Shown: positions 1-8,210 of the stretch, in pieces
How the letters are laid out: each line of letters starts with the position of its first letter
Position numbering within the stretch: the stretch's first letter is position 1
From: Cellulomonas sp. NS3
Lineage (GTDB): Bacteria; Actinomycetota; Actinomycetes; Actinomycetales; Cellulomonadaceae
DNA: 64,000 nt
Reading direction: 5' to 3'
Assembly: GCF_024757985.1 (NCBI RefSeq)
Contig: NZ_CP103289.1
Span: 1,178,001-1,242,000, forward strand
Program-made: the position numbers and the translations under genes
The notes under the pieces: model-generated
Seen by the model: only the letters and a program-made list of their open reading frames with translations
What the model was told of the DNA's origin: nothing
Databases searched by the model: none

Positions 1-2
1 GG

Positions 3-227
3 TACGTGGTGCTGACCCGGTCCGACCCCGGCCAGGGCGACGCGCTCGCGCAGCTCCCGCCGCCGACGCGCGCGGGCTCGGGCCTCAACGTCCAGAACCT
101 CGCGTACGCGGCGCAGTGGTGGATCTTCGGCGGCTTCGCGCTCGTGCTGTGGATCCGGATGGTGCGCGACGAGGCGCGCGGCGGCGTGCCGGGGATGCCC
201 GACGAGGTGCCGGTCCACCTCCCTTGA
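3..227 (+). CDS. SURF1 family protein, C-terminal fragment
   Basis: Only the last 75 or so codons are present; the gene enters from before base 1 with codons in phase from base 3. The residues run through a short loop ending in LPPP, then the pattern NLAYAAQWWIFGGFALVLW, a single transmembrane helix followed by a charged cytoplasmic tail. This matches the C-terminal helix of actinobacterial SURF1-like proteins, which assist assembly of cytochrome c oxidase in the membrane. The family call rests on this tail alone, so it is a likely rather than certain assignment. Confidence 0.7.
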   Translation, partial: YVVLTRSDPGQGDALAQLPPPTRAGSGLNVQNLAYAAQWWIFGGFALVLWIRMVRDEARGGVPGMPDEVPVHLP

Positions 228-264
228 CGCGCCCGGAGGCGTGCCCTAGCGTCGCGCGGGTCCG

Positions 265-276
265 GAAAGCGCTTTC
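265..276. promoter_or_regulatory. LacI-family-type operator palindrome before the pectinesterase
   Basis: GAAAGCGCTTTC is a perfect 12-bp palindrome 16 bp before the pectinesterase start. The central GCGCT with A/T arms resembles operators of LacI-family sugar regulators such as the CelR type that control cellulase genes in actinobacteria. Repression relieved by plant-polymer breakdown products is the expected role; the cognate regulator is not in the window. Confidence 0.65.
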
Positions 277-291
277 TACAGTGAGGTAGAG

Positions 292-1440
292 ATGCCCGCA
301 CGACGACGCACCCGACTGCTCGCGATCCCGGTGGCCGTGCTCGGCCTCGTGCTGGGAGCCTTCGCCCCTGCCGCTGCGGCGACCGCCCCGGACCTCCCCG
401 GCGGGACCGCGCCGGACGGCACGCGCGCCGGCGCCGAGGCCGACCGGCCCGCCCACGGCCACGACCGGCCCGACGCGACGGTCTCCGCCGACGGGCGCGC
501 CGACTTCCCGAGCGTCCAGGCCGCGATCGACGCCGCCCCGGAGGGTGCCACGGAGCCGTGGGTCATCGCCGTCCGCCCCGGCGAGTACCGCGAGCTGGTG
601 AAGGTCCCGGCGACGAAGCCGTTCCTCACGCTCGTCGGCACCGGGCGCCGGGCGCAGGACGTCGTCATCGCCTACGACAACGCGAACGGGACCCCCAAGC
701 CCGACGGCACCGGCACCCACGGCACCAGCGGCAGCGCGAGCGTCACGGTCGACGGCGCCGACTTCACCGCCCGCAACCTCACCTTCGCGAACCTGTTCGA
801 CGAGGCCGCGCACCCCGAGATCACCAACCGCCAGGCCGTCGCGGTGCTGACCCGCGCGGACCGGCTCGTCTTCGACGGCGTCCGCTTCCTCGGCAACCAG
901 GACACGCTCTACGTCAACAGCTCGTCCGCGGCGGTCGTTGCGCGCGCCTGGTTCCGCGACTGCTACGTCGAGGGTGACGTCGACTTCGTCTTCGGCCGCG
1001 CGACCGCCGTGTTCGAGGGCTGCGAGATCCGGTCGCTCACCCGCGGCTCGGCGACCAACAACGGGTACGTCACCGCGCCGAGCACGATGATCGCGAACCC
1101 GTACGGCTTCCTGTTCACGCGCTGCCGGTTCACGAGCGACGCCCCCGCGGGCACGGTCTTCCTCGGCCGGCCGTGGCACCCGAGCAACGACCCCGACGCG
1201 GTCGGGCAGGTGCTCGTGCGCGACTCGTGGATCGGCGCGCACGTCGGTGCGACCGCGTGGAGCGACTTCTCGGGCGGCTGGTCGTGGCGCGGCGCGCGCT
1301 TCGCCGAGCACCACAACCGCGGGCCCGGCGCGCTCGTGACCCCGGACCGCCCGCAGCTCACGCGCGCGGAGGCTGCGGCGTTCACCCCGCGGACCTACCT
1401 CGCGGGCGACGACGGCTGGGCGCCGTTCCGGCGGAGCTGA
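292..1440 (+). CDS. Secreted pectinesterase (carbohydrate esterase family 8)
   Basis: The 382-residue protein begins with an Arg-rich signal peptide (about residues 1-32, ending in Ala-rich sequence). The rest is a single right-handed beta-helix pectin methylesterase domain. Family motifs appear in order: NRQAVAV (catalytic-site Gln), GNQDTLY (catalytic Asp), DFVFG (second catalytic Asp) and LGRPW (substrate-binding Arg and Trp). It would remove methyl esters from homogalacturonan outside the cell. The ATG at 292 is preceded by GAGG at 283-286, which decides the start. A LacI-type palindrome lies just upstream, so the gene is probably induced by plant cell-wall sugars. No other pectin gene is adjacent, and no carbohydrate-binding module is attached. 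Confidence 0.95.
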   Translation: MPARRRTRLLAIPVAVLGLVLGAFAPAAAATAPDLPGGTAPDGTRAGAEADRPAHGHDRPDATVSADGRADFPSVQAAIDAAPEGATEPWVIAVRPGEYRELVKVPATKPFLTLVGTGRRAQDVVIAYDNANGTPKPDGTGTHGTSGSASVTVDGADFTARNLTFANLFDEAAHPEITNRQAVAVLTRADRLVFDGVRFLGNQDTLYVNSSSAAVVARAWFRDCYVEGDVDFVFGRATAVFEGCEIRSLTRGSATNNGYVTAPSTMIANPYGFLFTRCRFTSDAPAGTVFLGRPWHPSNDPDAVGQVLVRDSWIGAHVGATAWSDFSGGWSWRGARFAEHHNRGPGALVTPDRPQLTRAEAAAFTPRTYLAGDDGWAPFRRS

Positions 1441-1460
1441 GCCGCGCGGGGCGCCAGCGT

Positions 1461-1518
1461 GCGGGCGAGCCAGCGGGCGGGCCGGCGGGCGGGCCGGCGC
1501 GCGGGCGAGCCAGCGGGC
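1461..1518. repeat. 18-bp direct repeat between convergent genes
   Basis: GCGGGCGAGCCAGCGGGC occurs at 1461-1478 and again, identical, at 1501-1518, separated by further GGGCCGGCGG-type units. It fills the 84-bp gap between the convergent pectinesterase and rescue-factor genes. It looks like slippage-prone intergenic sequence; no function is evident. Confidence 0.7.
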
Positions 1519-1524
1519 CGGCGG

Positions 1525-1950
1525 TCAGGCGTCGGGGCGGCGGCGCAGCGCCTTGACCTCGCGCCGGCGCCGCTCGTCCGTCGCGCGCCGGACCCGGGAC
1601 GCCCGGCTCGGCCGGCTCGGGCGTCGCGGCGGGGGCGGGGGAGCGAGCGCGCCGTCGAGCAGCGTGGCGACCCGCTCGAGCGCCGCCTCGCGGTTGCGCA
1701 GCTGCGAGCGGTACTCGGACGCGGCGACGACGAGCCGGTCGCCGTCGAGCCGCGCGGCGAGCCGCTCGCGGACCCGGGCCTCCTGCTCGGGCGAGCGCCA
1801 GAGGACCGCGGAGAGGTCGACGAGGAGCTCGGCGCGCGAGTCGGCGGTGTTGACCGACTGGCCGCCCGGACCACCCGACCGCGAGAACCGCCAGGCGAGC
1901 GCGTCCGGGGGCAGCACGACGCCGCCGCGCAGCGGGACGGGAGCGAACAT
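1525..1950 (-). CDS. arfB: ArfB/YaeJ-type peptidyl-tRNA hydrolase (ribosome rescue factor)
   Basis: This 141-residue protein carries the release-factor GGQ motif in the context SRSGGPGGQSVNT (about residues 22-34) and ends in a strongly basic Arg/Lys-rich tail. Together these define ArfB/YaeJ-like factors, which enter stalled ribosomes lacking a stop codon and hydrolyse the peptidyl-tRNA. The length fits that family and is far shorter than a full release factor. I took the ATG at 1950 because AGGA lies just before it; an in-frame ATG at 1968 would add six residues. The gene is convergent with the pectinesterase and divergent from the GNAT gene. Confidence 0.88.
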   Translation of the reverse strand: MFAPVPLRGGVVLPPDALAWRFSRSGGPGGQSVNTADSRAELLVDLSAVLWRSPEQEARVRERLAARLDGDRLVVAASEYRSQLRNREAALERVATLLDGALAPPPPPRRPSRPSRASRVRRATDERRRREVKALRRRPDA

Positions 1951-2076
1951 GGTCCTAGGATCCGGCATCCGCACGCCCACGTCGCCGGGATAATCTGCGT
2001 CGGCCGTCCCCGCGCGACCCGACACGACCCGGGGGCGGGGTGGCGACGCAGCCCGGCGCACCTGGAGGAGGTTGCG

Positions 2077-2685
2077 GTGGCGTTCATCCGGCCGTACGAG
2101 GCGTTCGACCGCGCCGACGTGTACGACGTGTGCGTGCGGACCGCGGCCGCGGGCGGCGACGCCCGGGGCCTGTACCGCGACGACGACCTCATGCCCGACG
2201 TGTTCGCGGGTCCGTACCTCCTGCTCGAGCCGGAGCTGGCCTTCGTGCTCGACGACGGCGACCGGGCGGTCGGCTACGTGCTCGGCACGGCCGACACGGC
2301 GCACTGGGTCGAGGAGCACCGCCGCCGCTGGCTGCCGCTCGTCGCGGCCCGGCACCCGCTGCCCGCGGTGCCCGGCAGCCCGGACGCACCGTTCGTCGAG
2401 CTGCTGCACCACCCGGAGCGCAACCTGCACCCCGAGCTCGTGGGCTACCCCGCCCACCTGCACATCGACCTGCTCCCGGAGCACCAGGGCGCCGGTCACG
2501 GCCGCGGGCTGGTCCGGGCGTTCCTCGCGGCGCTGCGCGAGCGCGGCGTACCGGCGCTGCACCTCGGGATGGACCCGGCGAACACGTCGGCACGCGCGTT
2601 CTACGAGCGGCTCGGGTTCCACGACGTCCCCGTCGCGGACGGGGGAGCGGCCTACCTCGGCATCGCGACGGACGCGCCGGTCTGA
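2077..2685 (+). CDS. GNAT family N-acetyltransferase
   Basis: The 202-residue protein is one GNAT domain. The acetyl-CoA binding loop is the segment HIDLLPEHQGAGHGRGLVRA (about residues 129-148, the Q/R-x-x-G-x-G/A turn). It is followed by the typical NTSARAFYERLGF motif near the C-terminus. The N-terminal IRPY..FDRADVYDVCVRT and the DDLMPDVFAGPY segment resemble the acetyltransferase-like domain found beside O-GlcNAcase in other organisms, but the acceptor is unknown. The GTG at 2077 was chosen because GGAGGAG lies at 2064-2070. The gene stands alone, divergent from arfB. Confidence 0.88.
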   Translation: MAFIRPYEAFDRADVYDVCVRTAAAGGDARGLYRDDDLMPDVFAGPYLLLEPELAFVLDDGDRAVGYVLGTADTAHWVEEHRRRWLPLVAARHPLPAVPGSPDAPFVELLHHPERNLHPELVGYPAHLHIDLLPEHQGAGHGRGLVRAFLAALRERGVPALHLGMDPANTSARAFYERLGFHDVPVADGGAAYLGIATDAPV

Positions 2686-2812
2686 GCCGGCGCGGCGGGC
2701 TCACGCCAGCCGGTCACCGCCCGCGTGCCCGCGACCCGCGACGCGACCGCCGTCCGTCGCGCCGGAGGGCCGACGCCGCCGAGCGGTCCGTGGTGCCCTC
2801 CGTGCGCGGCGA

Positions 2813-2844
2813 GGGCGGGTGGCCGTCGCGTCGGCCACCCGCCC
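2813..2844. terminator. Bidirectional terminator hairpin
   Basis: GGGCGGGTGGCC at 2813-2824 and its exact complement at 2833-2844 form a 12-bp stem with an 8-nt loop. It sits between the convergent GNAT and ABC transporter genes, so it can serve both strands. There is no T-run, as is usual in very GC-rich genomes. Confidence 0.7.
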
Positions 2845-2853
2845 CCGGCCCCG

Positions 2854-4587
2854 TCAGTCGCGCTGCCAGGAGTGCCACAGCGCGGCGTAGTCGCCGCCGG
2901 CCTCGACGAGCTCGTCGTGCGAGCCGATCTCCGTGATGCGGCCCGCGTCGACGACCGCGACCCGGTCCGCGTCGTGCGCGGTGTGCAGGCGGTGCGCGAT
3001 CGCGACGACCGTGCGGCCCTCGAGCACGGCCGAGAGCGAGCGCTCGAGGTGCCGCGCCGCACGCGGGTCGAGCAGGCTCGTCGCCTCGTCGAGCACGAGC
3101 GTGTGCGGGTCGAGCAGCACGAGCCGCGCGAGCGCGACCTGCTGCGCCTGGGCGGGCGTCAGCACGGTGCCGCCGGACCCGACCGCGGTGGCGAGCCCCT
3201 CGGGGAGCGCCGCGACCCAGTCCCACGCGTCGACGGCCTGCAGCGCCCGCTCGAGCTGCTCGTCGGTCGCGGCGTCGTCCGCGAGCCGCAGGTTCTCCGC
3301 GACCGTCCCGACGAACACGTGGTGCTCCTGCGTCACGAGCGCCACGTGCCCGCGGAGCTCGTCGAGCGGCAGGTCGACGAGCGGCACGTCGCCGACCGTG
3401 ACGGTGCCGCCGGTGGGCGGGTGGATGCCCGCGAGCATCCGCCCGAGCGTCGACTTCCCGGCGCCCGACGGGCCGACGACCGCGAGCCGCTCGCCGACGC
3501 GCAGGTCGAGGTCGACGCCGTGCAGCACGTCGTGCCCCGCGCGGTAGGCGTACCGGACGCCGCGGCCCTCGACGTGCTCGTCGGCCGGCGTCGCGGGGCG
3601 GGCCTCGCGGTCCGGCGCGACCGCGGCGACGCCGATGATCCGCGCGAGGGACGTGGCGCCGACCTGGATCTCGTCGAGCCAGAAGATCAGCTCGCCGATC
3701 GGGTGCATCACCTGCGTCGCGTACAGCGTGATCGTCGTGACCGCCCCGATCGTCGCGGAGCCCGTCGACACGAGGTACGCGCCCCAGACCAGGACCGCGA
3801 CCACGGGCAGCAGGAACGCGACGTCGACGCCGGGGAACAGGACCGTGCGCAGCCGAAGCGTGTGCCGCTCGGCCTCGAACGCCTCGCGCAGGTCGGAGTC
3901 GACGCGCGCGCGGCGGCGGGCGCCGAGCGAGAGCGCGTCGATCGTCCGCGCCCCCTCGACCGACTCGGTGATGGTCCCGTTGAGCCGCGCGTAGGACGCC
4001 GACTCGCGCAGGTACGCGGGGGCGGCCCGGCGCAGGTACCAGTGCGTGACGCCGAGCAGCAGCGGCAGGCCCGCGAGCAGCCCGAGCGCGACGAGCGGGT
4101 GCGTGACGAACGCCGCGACCGCGGTCAGCGTGATCGTCGCGACGGTGACCAGGACGCGCGGGACGCCGAACCGCACGGTGTACTGCACGCGGTCGATGTC
4201 CGTCGTGGTGCGCGCGACGAGGTCGCCGGTGCCGGCGCGCTCGACCGTCGAGAGCGGCAGGCGCGTGACCGTCGAGACGAACTCCTCGCGCAGCTCCGCG
4301 AAGACCCCCTCGCCGAGCACCATCGCGGACCGCTGCGCGTACCGGATGAGCACGGTCTGCGCGAGCACCGCGACCACGAGGACGGTGACGGTCCGGTCGA
4401 CGTGCGCGGTCGTCGTGCCCTGCGCGACGGCGTCGACGAGCCCGCCGAGCAGCCAGGGTGCGGCGAGCCCGGCGGCCGCGGCGAGGGTGTGCAGCACGAC
4501 GACGAGCAGCAGGCCGCCGCGGTGCCGCCGCAGCAGCAGGCCGGTGTGGCGGCGCAGCGCCGGTGCGTCAGCGACGGGCAGCTTCAC
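2854..4587 (-). CDS. ABC exporter half-transporter, catalytic partner
   Basis: This 577-residue protein has an N-terminal six-helix exporter domain (about 15-310) and a C-terminal ATPase domain. Walker A is intact (GPSGAGKST), as are the Q-loop (VTQEHHVF), Walker B (TLVLDEATS) and the switch His (IAHRL). The ABC signature is degenerate: LTPAQ replaces LSGGQ. The upstream gene, overlapping by 20 bp, has the reverse pattern, so the two should form a heterodimer with one working ATP site. GTG 4587 is preceded by GGAGGA. The substrate is unknown; candidates are drugs, lipids or peptides. Confidence 0.93.
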   Translation of the reverse strand: MKLPVADAPALRRHTGLLLRRHRGGLLLVVVLHTLAAAAGLAAPWLLGGLVDAVAQGTTTAHVDRTVTVLVVAVLAQTVLIRYAQRSAMVLGEGVFAELREEFVSTVTRLPLSTVERAGTGDLVARTTTDIDRVQYTVRFGVPRVLVTVATITLTAVAAFVTHPLVALGLLAGLPLLLGVTHWYLRRAAPAYLRESASYARLNGTITESVEGARTIDALSLGARRRARVDSDLREAFEAERHTLRLRTVLFPGVDVAFLLPVVAVLVWGAYLVSTGSATIGAVTTITLYATQVMHPIGELIFWLDEIQVGATSLARIIGVAAVAPDREARPATPADEHVEGRGVRYAYRAGHDVLHGVDLDLRVGERLAVVGPSGAGKSTLGRMLAGIHPPTGGTVTVGDVPLVDLPLDELRGHVALVTQEHHVFVGTVAENLRLADDAATDEQLERALQAVDAWDWVAALPEGLATAVGSGGTVLTPAQAQQVALARLVLLDPHTLVLDEATSLLDPRAARHLERSLSAVLEGRTVVAIAHRLHTAHDADRVAVVDAGRITEIGSHDELVEAGGDYAALWHSWQRD

Positions 4588-6466
4588 GGTCGTCCTCCGT
4601 CGTCTCGTGCAGGGTCTCGCCGAGCACCTCGGCGAGGTCGTCGGGCCGGCGGTCGGTGCCCTCCGCCGCGGTGCCCGGGCCCGCCGGAGCCCATGTCGGC
4701 TCGGCGGTCGAGCGCGACACCACCTCGCGGTACGCGCGCGCCGCGGCGTCGGTCCCGTCCATGAGCGCCCGGTGGGCGCCGCGGGCCACGACGCGCCCGG
4801 CCGAGACGAGCGCGACCTCGTCGACCGCGTCGAGCACGAGCGGGCTCGCGGTGACCACGACGGTGGTGCGCCCGCGGCGCGCCTCCACGAGCCGTGCCGC
4901 GATGCGCGCCTCGGTGTGCGCGTCGACCGCGCTCGTCGGCTCGACGAGCACGAGCACCTCGGCCTCGGTCAGCAGGGCCCGCGCGAGCGCGACGCGCTGC
5001 CGCTGGCCGCCCGAGAGCGAACGGCCCTTCTCCTCGACCTGGCCGCCCAGCCCACCCGGCACGGAGTCGAGCACGTCCGCGGCGTCGGCGACGTGCAACG
5101 CGCGCAGCAGCGCGGCCTCGTCGGCCGTGCCCCGCACGTCGAGCTCCTCGGCGAGCACCCCCGTGAAGAGGTGCGGGGTCGACTCGGCGACCACGATGCG
5201 GTCGCGGACCTCGCGCAGGTGGAGCTCGTCGAGCAGCGTGCGGCCCCAGCGGACGGAGCCGGTCGGCGCGTCGTCGTCGGGGCCGGCGAAGCGGCCGAGC
5301 CGCGTGGCGACCCGTGCGGACTCGTCGGGGTCGGCGCTCACGAGCGCGAGCACCTCACCCGGGCGCACGACCAGCCCGCTGGCCTCGTCGACGAGCTCCG
5401 CGCGCGCGTCCACGGCGGGCGTCGCACCGGAGCCCGCGGCCGCCTCGCGCGCCCCCGTGCCCGCGGCCCCGCCCGCCTCGGGGACGGCGAGCACCGCGAG
5501 GATCTTGCGGGAGCCGACGACCGCCCGGGTCAGCACGCGCATCGCCTCGGTCGCGGTCCACAGCGGCTGCGTCAGGAACGCGGCGAACCCGTAGAACGCG
5601 ACGAGCTGGCCCGCCGTGATGTCGCCGGCGATGGCGAGCCGCGCGCCGGTCCAGACGACCGCCGCCACGAACAGCCCGGGGAGCAGGGTCTGCAGCGCGT
5701 CGAGCAGCGACTGCGTCTGCGCGACGTCGACGCCCGCGGTGCGGACCCGCTGCGACTGCGCGCGGTACCGGCCCGCGAAGACGTCCTCGCCGCCGATCCC
5801 GCGCAGGATCCGCAGGCCCGAGACGGTGTCGGCGCCCAGCGTCGTGAGGCGTCCGGCGGCCTCGCGCTGCGCGGCCTGGCGGCGCTGCAGCGGCTTGACG
5901 AGGAACGCGAGCACGCCGACCACGACGGGCAGGCCGAGCAGGACGAGCAGGCCCAGGACGAGCGACGTGCGCAGGAGCACGACGCCGACCGCCACGTAGG
6001 CGACGAGGCCGCCGACGAAGCGTGCGGCGATCGCGTAGACCTCGCCGAGCCGCAGCGCGTCGGAGGCGACGGTCGAGACGACCTCGCCCGTCGGCAGCTC
6101 GGCCGTGACGGCGTCCCCGGTCCGGGTGATGTGGTGGCCGACGAGCTGCGACGTCGCGAACGCGGCGCGCAGCCAGTTCTCGACGTCGAGCCGGTGGCCC
6201 CACATGGTGCACACGACCTGGACGAGCCCGACGGCCGCGAGCGCGCCGCACCCGGCCCACAGCTCGGCCGAGAGCCCCGCCGCGAGCCCGCCGTCGATGA
6301 TGCGCCCGAGCAGGTACGGCATGCCGGCGGCCGCGAGGTTGCCGACGACGCCGAGCGTCACCGCCCCGAGCAGGAGCGGCAGCTGACGCCGGGCCTGCCA
6401 CGCGAGCAGCGCCCGGGGCGAGCCCAGGGGAGGGGTGCCGGGATCCGGCAGGGGGAGGGTGCGCAC
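4568..6466 (-). CDS. ABC exporter half-transporter with degenerate nucleotide site
   Basis: The 632-residue protein has a six-helix exporter domain (to about residue 330) and a nucleotide-binding domain in which key residues are lost. The Walker A loop reads SADPDESA instead of GxxGxGKS. Walker B reads VLVLVEPTS, with Val for the conserved Asp. The switch-loop His is missing (VVVTASPL). The signature LSGGQRQRVALARAL is perfect. It can therefore supply the signature to the partner's ATP site but probably cannot hydrolyse ATP itself. I chose GTG 6466 because TACCGT lies 8 nt upstream (leaderless type); GTG 6472 is an alternative. It overlaps the partner gene by 20 bp, implying co-translation. 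Confidence 0.92.
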   Translation of the reverse strand: MRTLPLPDPGTPPLGSPRALLAWQARRQLPLLLGAVTLGVVGNLAAAGMPYLLGRIIDGGLAAGLSAELWAGCGALAAVGLVQVVCTMWGHRLDVENWLRAAFATSQLVGHHITRTGDAVTAELPTGEVVSTVASDALRLGEVYAIAARFVGGLVAYVAVGVVLLRTSLVLGLLVLLGLPVVVGVLAFLVKPLQRRQAAQREAAGRLTTLGADTVSGLRILRGIGGEDVFAGRYRAQSQRVRTAGVDVAQTQSLLDALQTLLPGLFVAAVVWTGARLAIAGDITAGQLVAFYGFAAFLTQPLWTATEAMRVLTRAVVGSRKILAVLAVPEAGGAAGTGAREAAAGSGATPAVDARAELVDEASGLVVRPGEVLALVSADPDESARVATRLGRFAGPDDDAPTGSVRWGRTLLDELHLREVRDRIVVAESTPHLFTGVLAEELDVRGTADEAALLRALHVADAADVLDSVPGGLGGQVEEKGRSLSGGQRQRVALARALLTEAEVLVLVEPTSAVDAHTEARIAARLVEARRGRTTVVVTASPLVLDAVDEVALVSAGRVVARGAHRALMDGTDAAARAYREVVSRSTAEPTWAPAGPGTAAEGTDRRPDDLAEVLGETLHETTEDDREAARR

Positions 6467-6649
6467 GGTCACCCACGGTAGGCGTCACCACCGACGTCCC
6501 CGCACCGTATTTCCCCTGACGGGGCCCGCCGGCCCCGTCCTGCCGCCCGCCCCCGCGGGGCGCGTGCCCGCACCGTGAGCGGCGCCACACTTCGGCCCTG
6601 CGCCGGATGAGCGACGATGGTCCCGACCCCCGAGAGAGGACCCCGCACC

Positions 6650-7033
6650 GTGAGCGAGCCCCGCCCGACCGCCACCCCGACGACGACGTCCGCGCGCGCC
6701 TGGGCGGACAAGGCCGACGGGGCGCTGCGCCGCTACCGGGTCATGGCGTGGGTCACGGGCGTGATGCTGCTGGTCCTCACGGTGGAGATGCTGCTCAAGT
6801 ACGTCGTCGGGGTCGGCGAGGACGTCCTGCGCTGGATCGGCTGGGTGCCCTTCGCGCACGGGTGGATCTACGTGGTCTACCTCGTGACGGTCCTCGGCCT
6901 CTGGTCCGCGATGCGCTGGTCGTTCGGGCGGCTCGTGACCATGGTGCTCGCGGGCGTCGTCCCGGTCATGTCGTTCGTGCTCGAGAAGCGCGTGCACGCC
7001 GAGGCCGCGGCGCGGATCGCGGCGGCGCGCTGA
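6650..7033 (+). CDS. DUF3817 family membrane protein
   Basis: The protein has 127 residues with three to four hydrophobic helices. The middle contains the pattern PFAHGWIYVVYLVT, characteristic of the DUF3817 family of small integral membrane proteins, whose role is unknown. The GTG at 6650 follows an AGAGGA site at 6635-6640. A -10-like GACGAT at 6612-6617 would put the transcript start just upstream of that site. An in-frame ATG at 6617 overlaps this -10 and is unlikely to be used. The gene stands alone between divergent and convergent neighbours. Confidence 0.82.
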   Translation: MSEPRPTATPTTTSARAWADKADGALRRYRVMAWVTGVMLLVLTVEMLLKYVVGVGEDVLRWIGWVPFAHGWIYVVYLVTVLGLWSAMRWSFGRLVTMVLAGVVPVMSFVLEKRVHAEAAARIAAAR

Positions 7034-7079
7034 CGCACCGGCCGCGCTCGTCGGGCCGGCGACCGTCCCGTCCCGGGCC

Positions 7080-7499
7080 CTAGGTCCCGTACCCGACCGG
7101 TTCGCCGTGCGTGGCGGCCGAGCGGCTCGCGGCGAGCACGGCGAGCGCACCCACGGTCACCCATCCGAGGAGGTCGAGCGCCACGGTGAGTACACCCGGA
7201 GGAGTGATGAGCTGGGTGAAAAACGCCCGGCCGTCCCACGCCATCGGGTTGGCGGCGTAGCCGAGCGCGGTGCCCAGGACGCCCGCGGCGAGCAGCGGGC
7301 CGCGCCGGTCGTCGAGCACGTGGCGCCGCACGAGCAGGTACGGGACCGCCGCGAGGAGCGCGAGCACGGTGACCGCGCGCACGACGAGACCGGCGCGCAG
7401 GTCCGTCGTCGACTCCGCGGCCCAGGACGCGAGCAGCCCCGAGGCGAGCCCGCCGGCCGCCGTCGCGAGCGCCACCTGGGCGGTGAGTGCGGTGCGCAT
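7080..7499 (-). CDS. Hypothetical four-helix membrane protein
   Basis: The 139-residue protein has about four hydrophobic segments (roughly 5-27, 36-56, 69-84 and 100-122) with a short Arg-rich loop after the second. I do not recognise a family. Codon use is strongly G/C at third positions, as in real genes here. The ATG at 7499 follows a GGGGG-type ribosome site. Its upstream region contains a cluster of GGGCCC inverted repeats like those before flp and the exoprotein genes, so it may be co-regulated with them. Confidence 0.65.
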   Translation of the reverse strand: MRTALTAQVALATAAGGLASGLLASWAAESTTDLRAGLVVRAVTVLALLAAVPYLLVRRHVLDDRRGPLLAAGVLGTALGYAANPMAWDGRAFFTQLITPPGVLTVALDLLGWVTVGALAVLAASRSAATHGEPVGYGT

Positions 7500-7574
7500 G
7501 TCATGACCCCCGAGACCGTCGACGGGGCCCGCTCGGCCCCGACTCGATCCTCACCCCGCGCGCGCCGCCGGGTC

Positions 7575-7616
7575 TGGGCCCCCGGGCCCACGAGGGCCCG
7601 CGACGGCGTGGGCCCG
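7575..7616. promoter_or_regulatory. Cluster of TGGGCCC/GGGCCCA inverted repeats
   Basis: At 7575-7590 the half-sites TGGGCCC and GGGCCCA face each other across a CC spacer. Further GGGCCC copies lie at 7594-7599 and about 7610-7615. The cluster is in the gap upstream of the minus-strand membrane gene starting at 7499. Similar half-sites occur at 16855-16883, 22062-22104 and 48229-48236. Confidence 0.45.
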
Positions 7617-7678
7617 GACGTGAACCTGCAGGCCCGGCCCGTCGCGGGACGGCGGCGGGACGATCGTCGCGTGCCGGT

Positions 7679-8041
7679 TCAGGGGGTCGCGGAGTCGTCG
7701 GGAGCGTCGCCGACGGACACCGTGCTGCCCACGCGCAGGCCCCACCGCTCGAAGCTCCCGAGGGGCGCCTCGAGCACCGCAGTCACAGCCGGGCGCGGGC
7801 GGGTCACGGCCCAGGGCCGCAGGACCTGCACGGCGAGCACGACGCCGCGGGAGTCGAGCAGGGCCACGTCGAGCGGCACCCGCATCCCGGCCCCGTGCAC
7901 GGAGCTCTCGGGCGAGAGCAGCAGCGCCTCCGGGAGCGTCCGCCGCCCGAGGAGCCCGCGCAGCCGGCCCGCCCAGGTGTCCGCGACCTCCGCGCGGGCC
8001 ACCGGACGTCCGTCCAACCACAGTCCGGTCACACGATTCAT
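7679..8041 (-). CDS. DUF192 domain protein
   Basis: The 120-residue protein matches the DUF192 fold. It has an N-terminal ADTWAGRLRGLLGR segment (about 20-33), then a central SVHGAGMRVPLDVALLDSRG motif (about 47-66) and a final beta-strand segment with GSTV. DUF192 proteins are small beta-barrel proteins of unclear function, often secreted. Here there is no obvious signal peptide, so a cytoplasmic form is likely. It is divergent from the Tad operon, sharing the 169-bp region between them. In several actinobacteria a DUF192 gene sits beside tad genes, so the link may be functional; that is an inference. Confidence 0.82.
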   Translation of the reverse strand: MNRVTGLWLDGRPVARAEVADTWAGRLRGLLGRRTLPEALLLSPESSVHGAGMRVPLDVALLDSRGVVLAVQVLRPWAVTRPRPAVTAVLEAPLGSFERWGLRVGSTVSVGDAPDDSATP

Positions 8042-8057
8042 CCCGCCTCGTCCCCCC

Positions 8058-8063
8058 TATCCT
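8058..8063 (+). promoter_or_regulatory. Candidate -10 element of the Tad operon
   Basis: TATCCT lies 147 bp before the first Tad gene and matches the TAnnnT -10 elements seen before several genes in the window. If used, the operon would have a leader of about 140 nt. The leader includes a small GTTC/GAAC inverted repeat near 8127-8142. No clear -35 is visible. Confidence 0.4.
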
Positions 8064-8210
8064 GACCGCGCTCTCGGATTTCCGCGCCACGGCGCGCCCG
8101 GCCGCTCGCGGCGGGCTGGGACCGTTCGGGGGAACCGCCAGGCCGTGCCGAGCCGGTCGGCGGGCGCCAGTGAATCATGTCGGGCACGTCGAAGGGGGAG
8201 TGGGTCGTCC

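Noticed and set aside
1461-1518. CRISPR-like or mobile-element repeat
   Set aside because: Only two copies with a spacer that is itself made of the same GGGCCGGCGG units; simple slippage explains it.
2725-4764. A 679-codon plus-strand frame
   Set aside because: Antisense to the ABC exporter pair, whose motifs are unmistakable on the minus strand.
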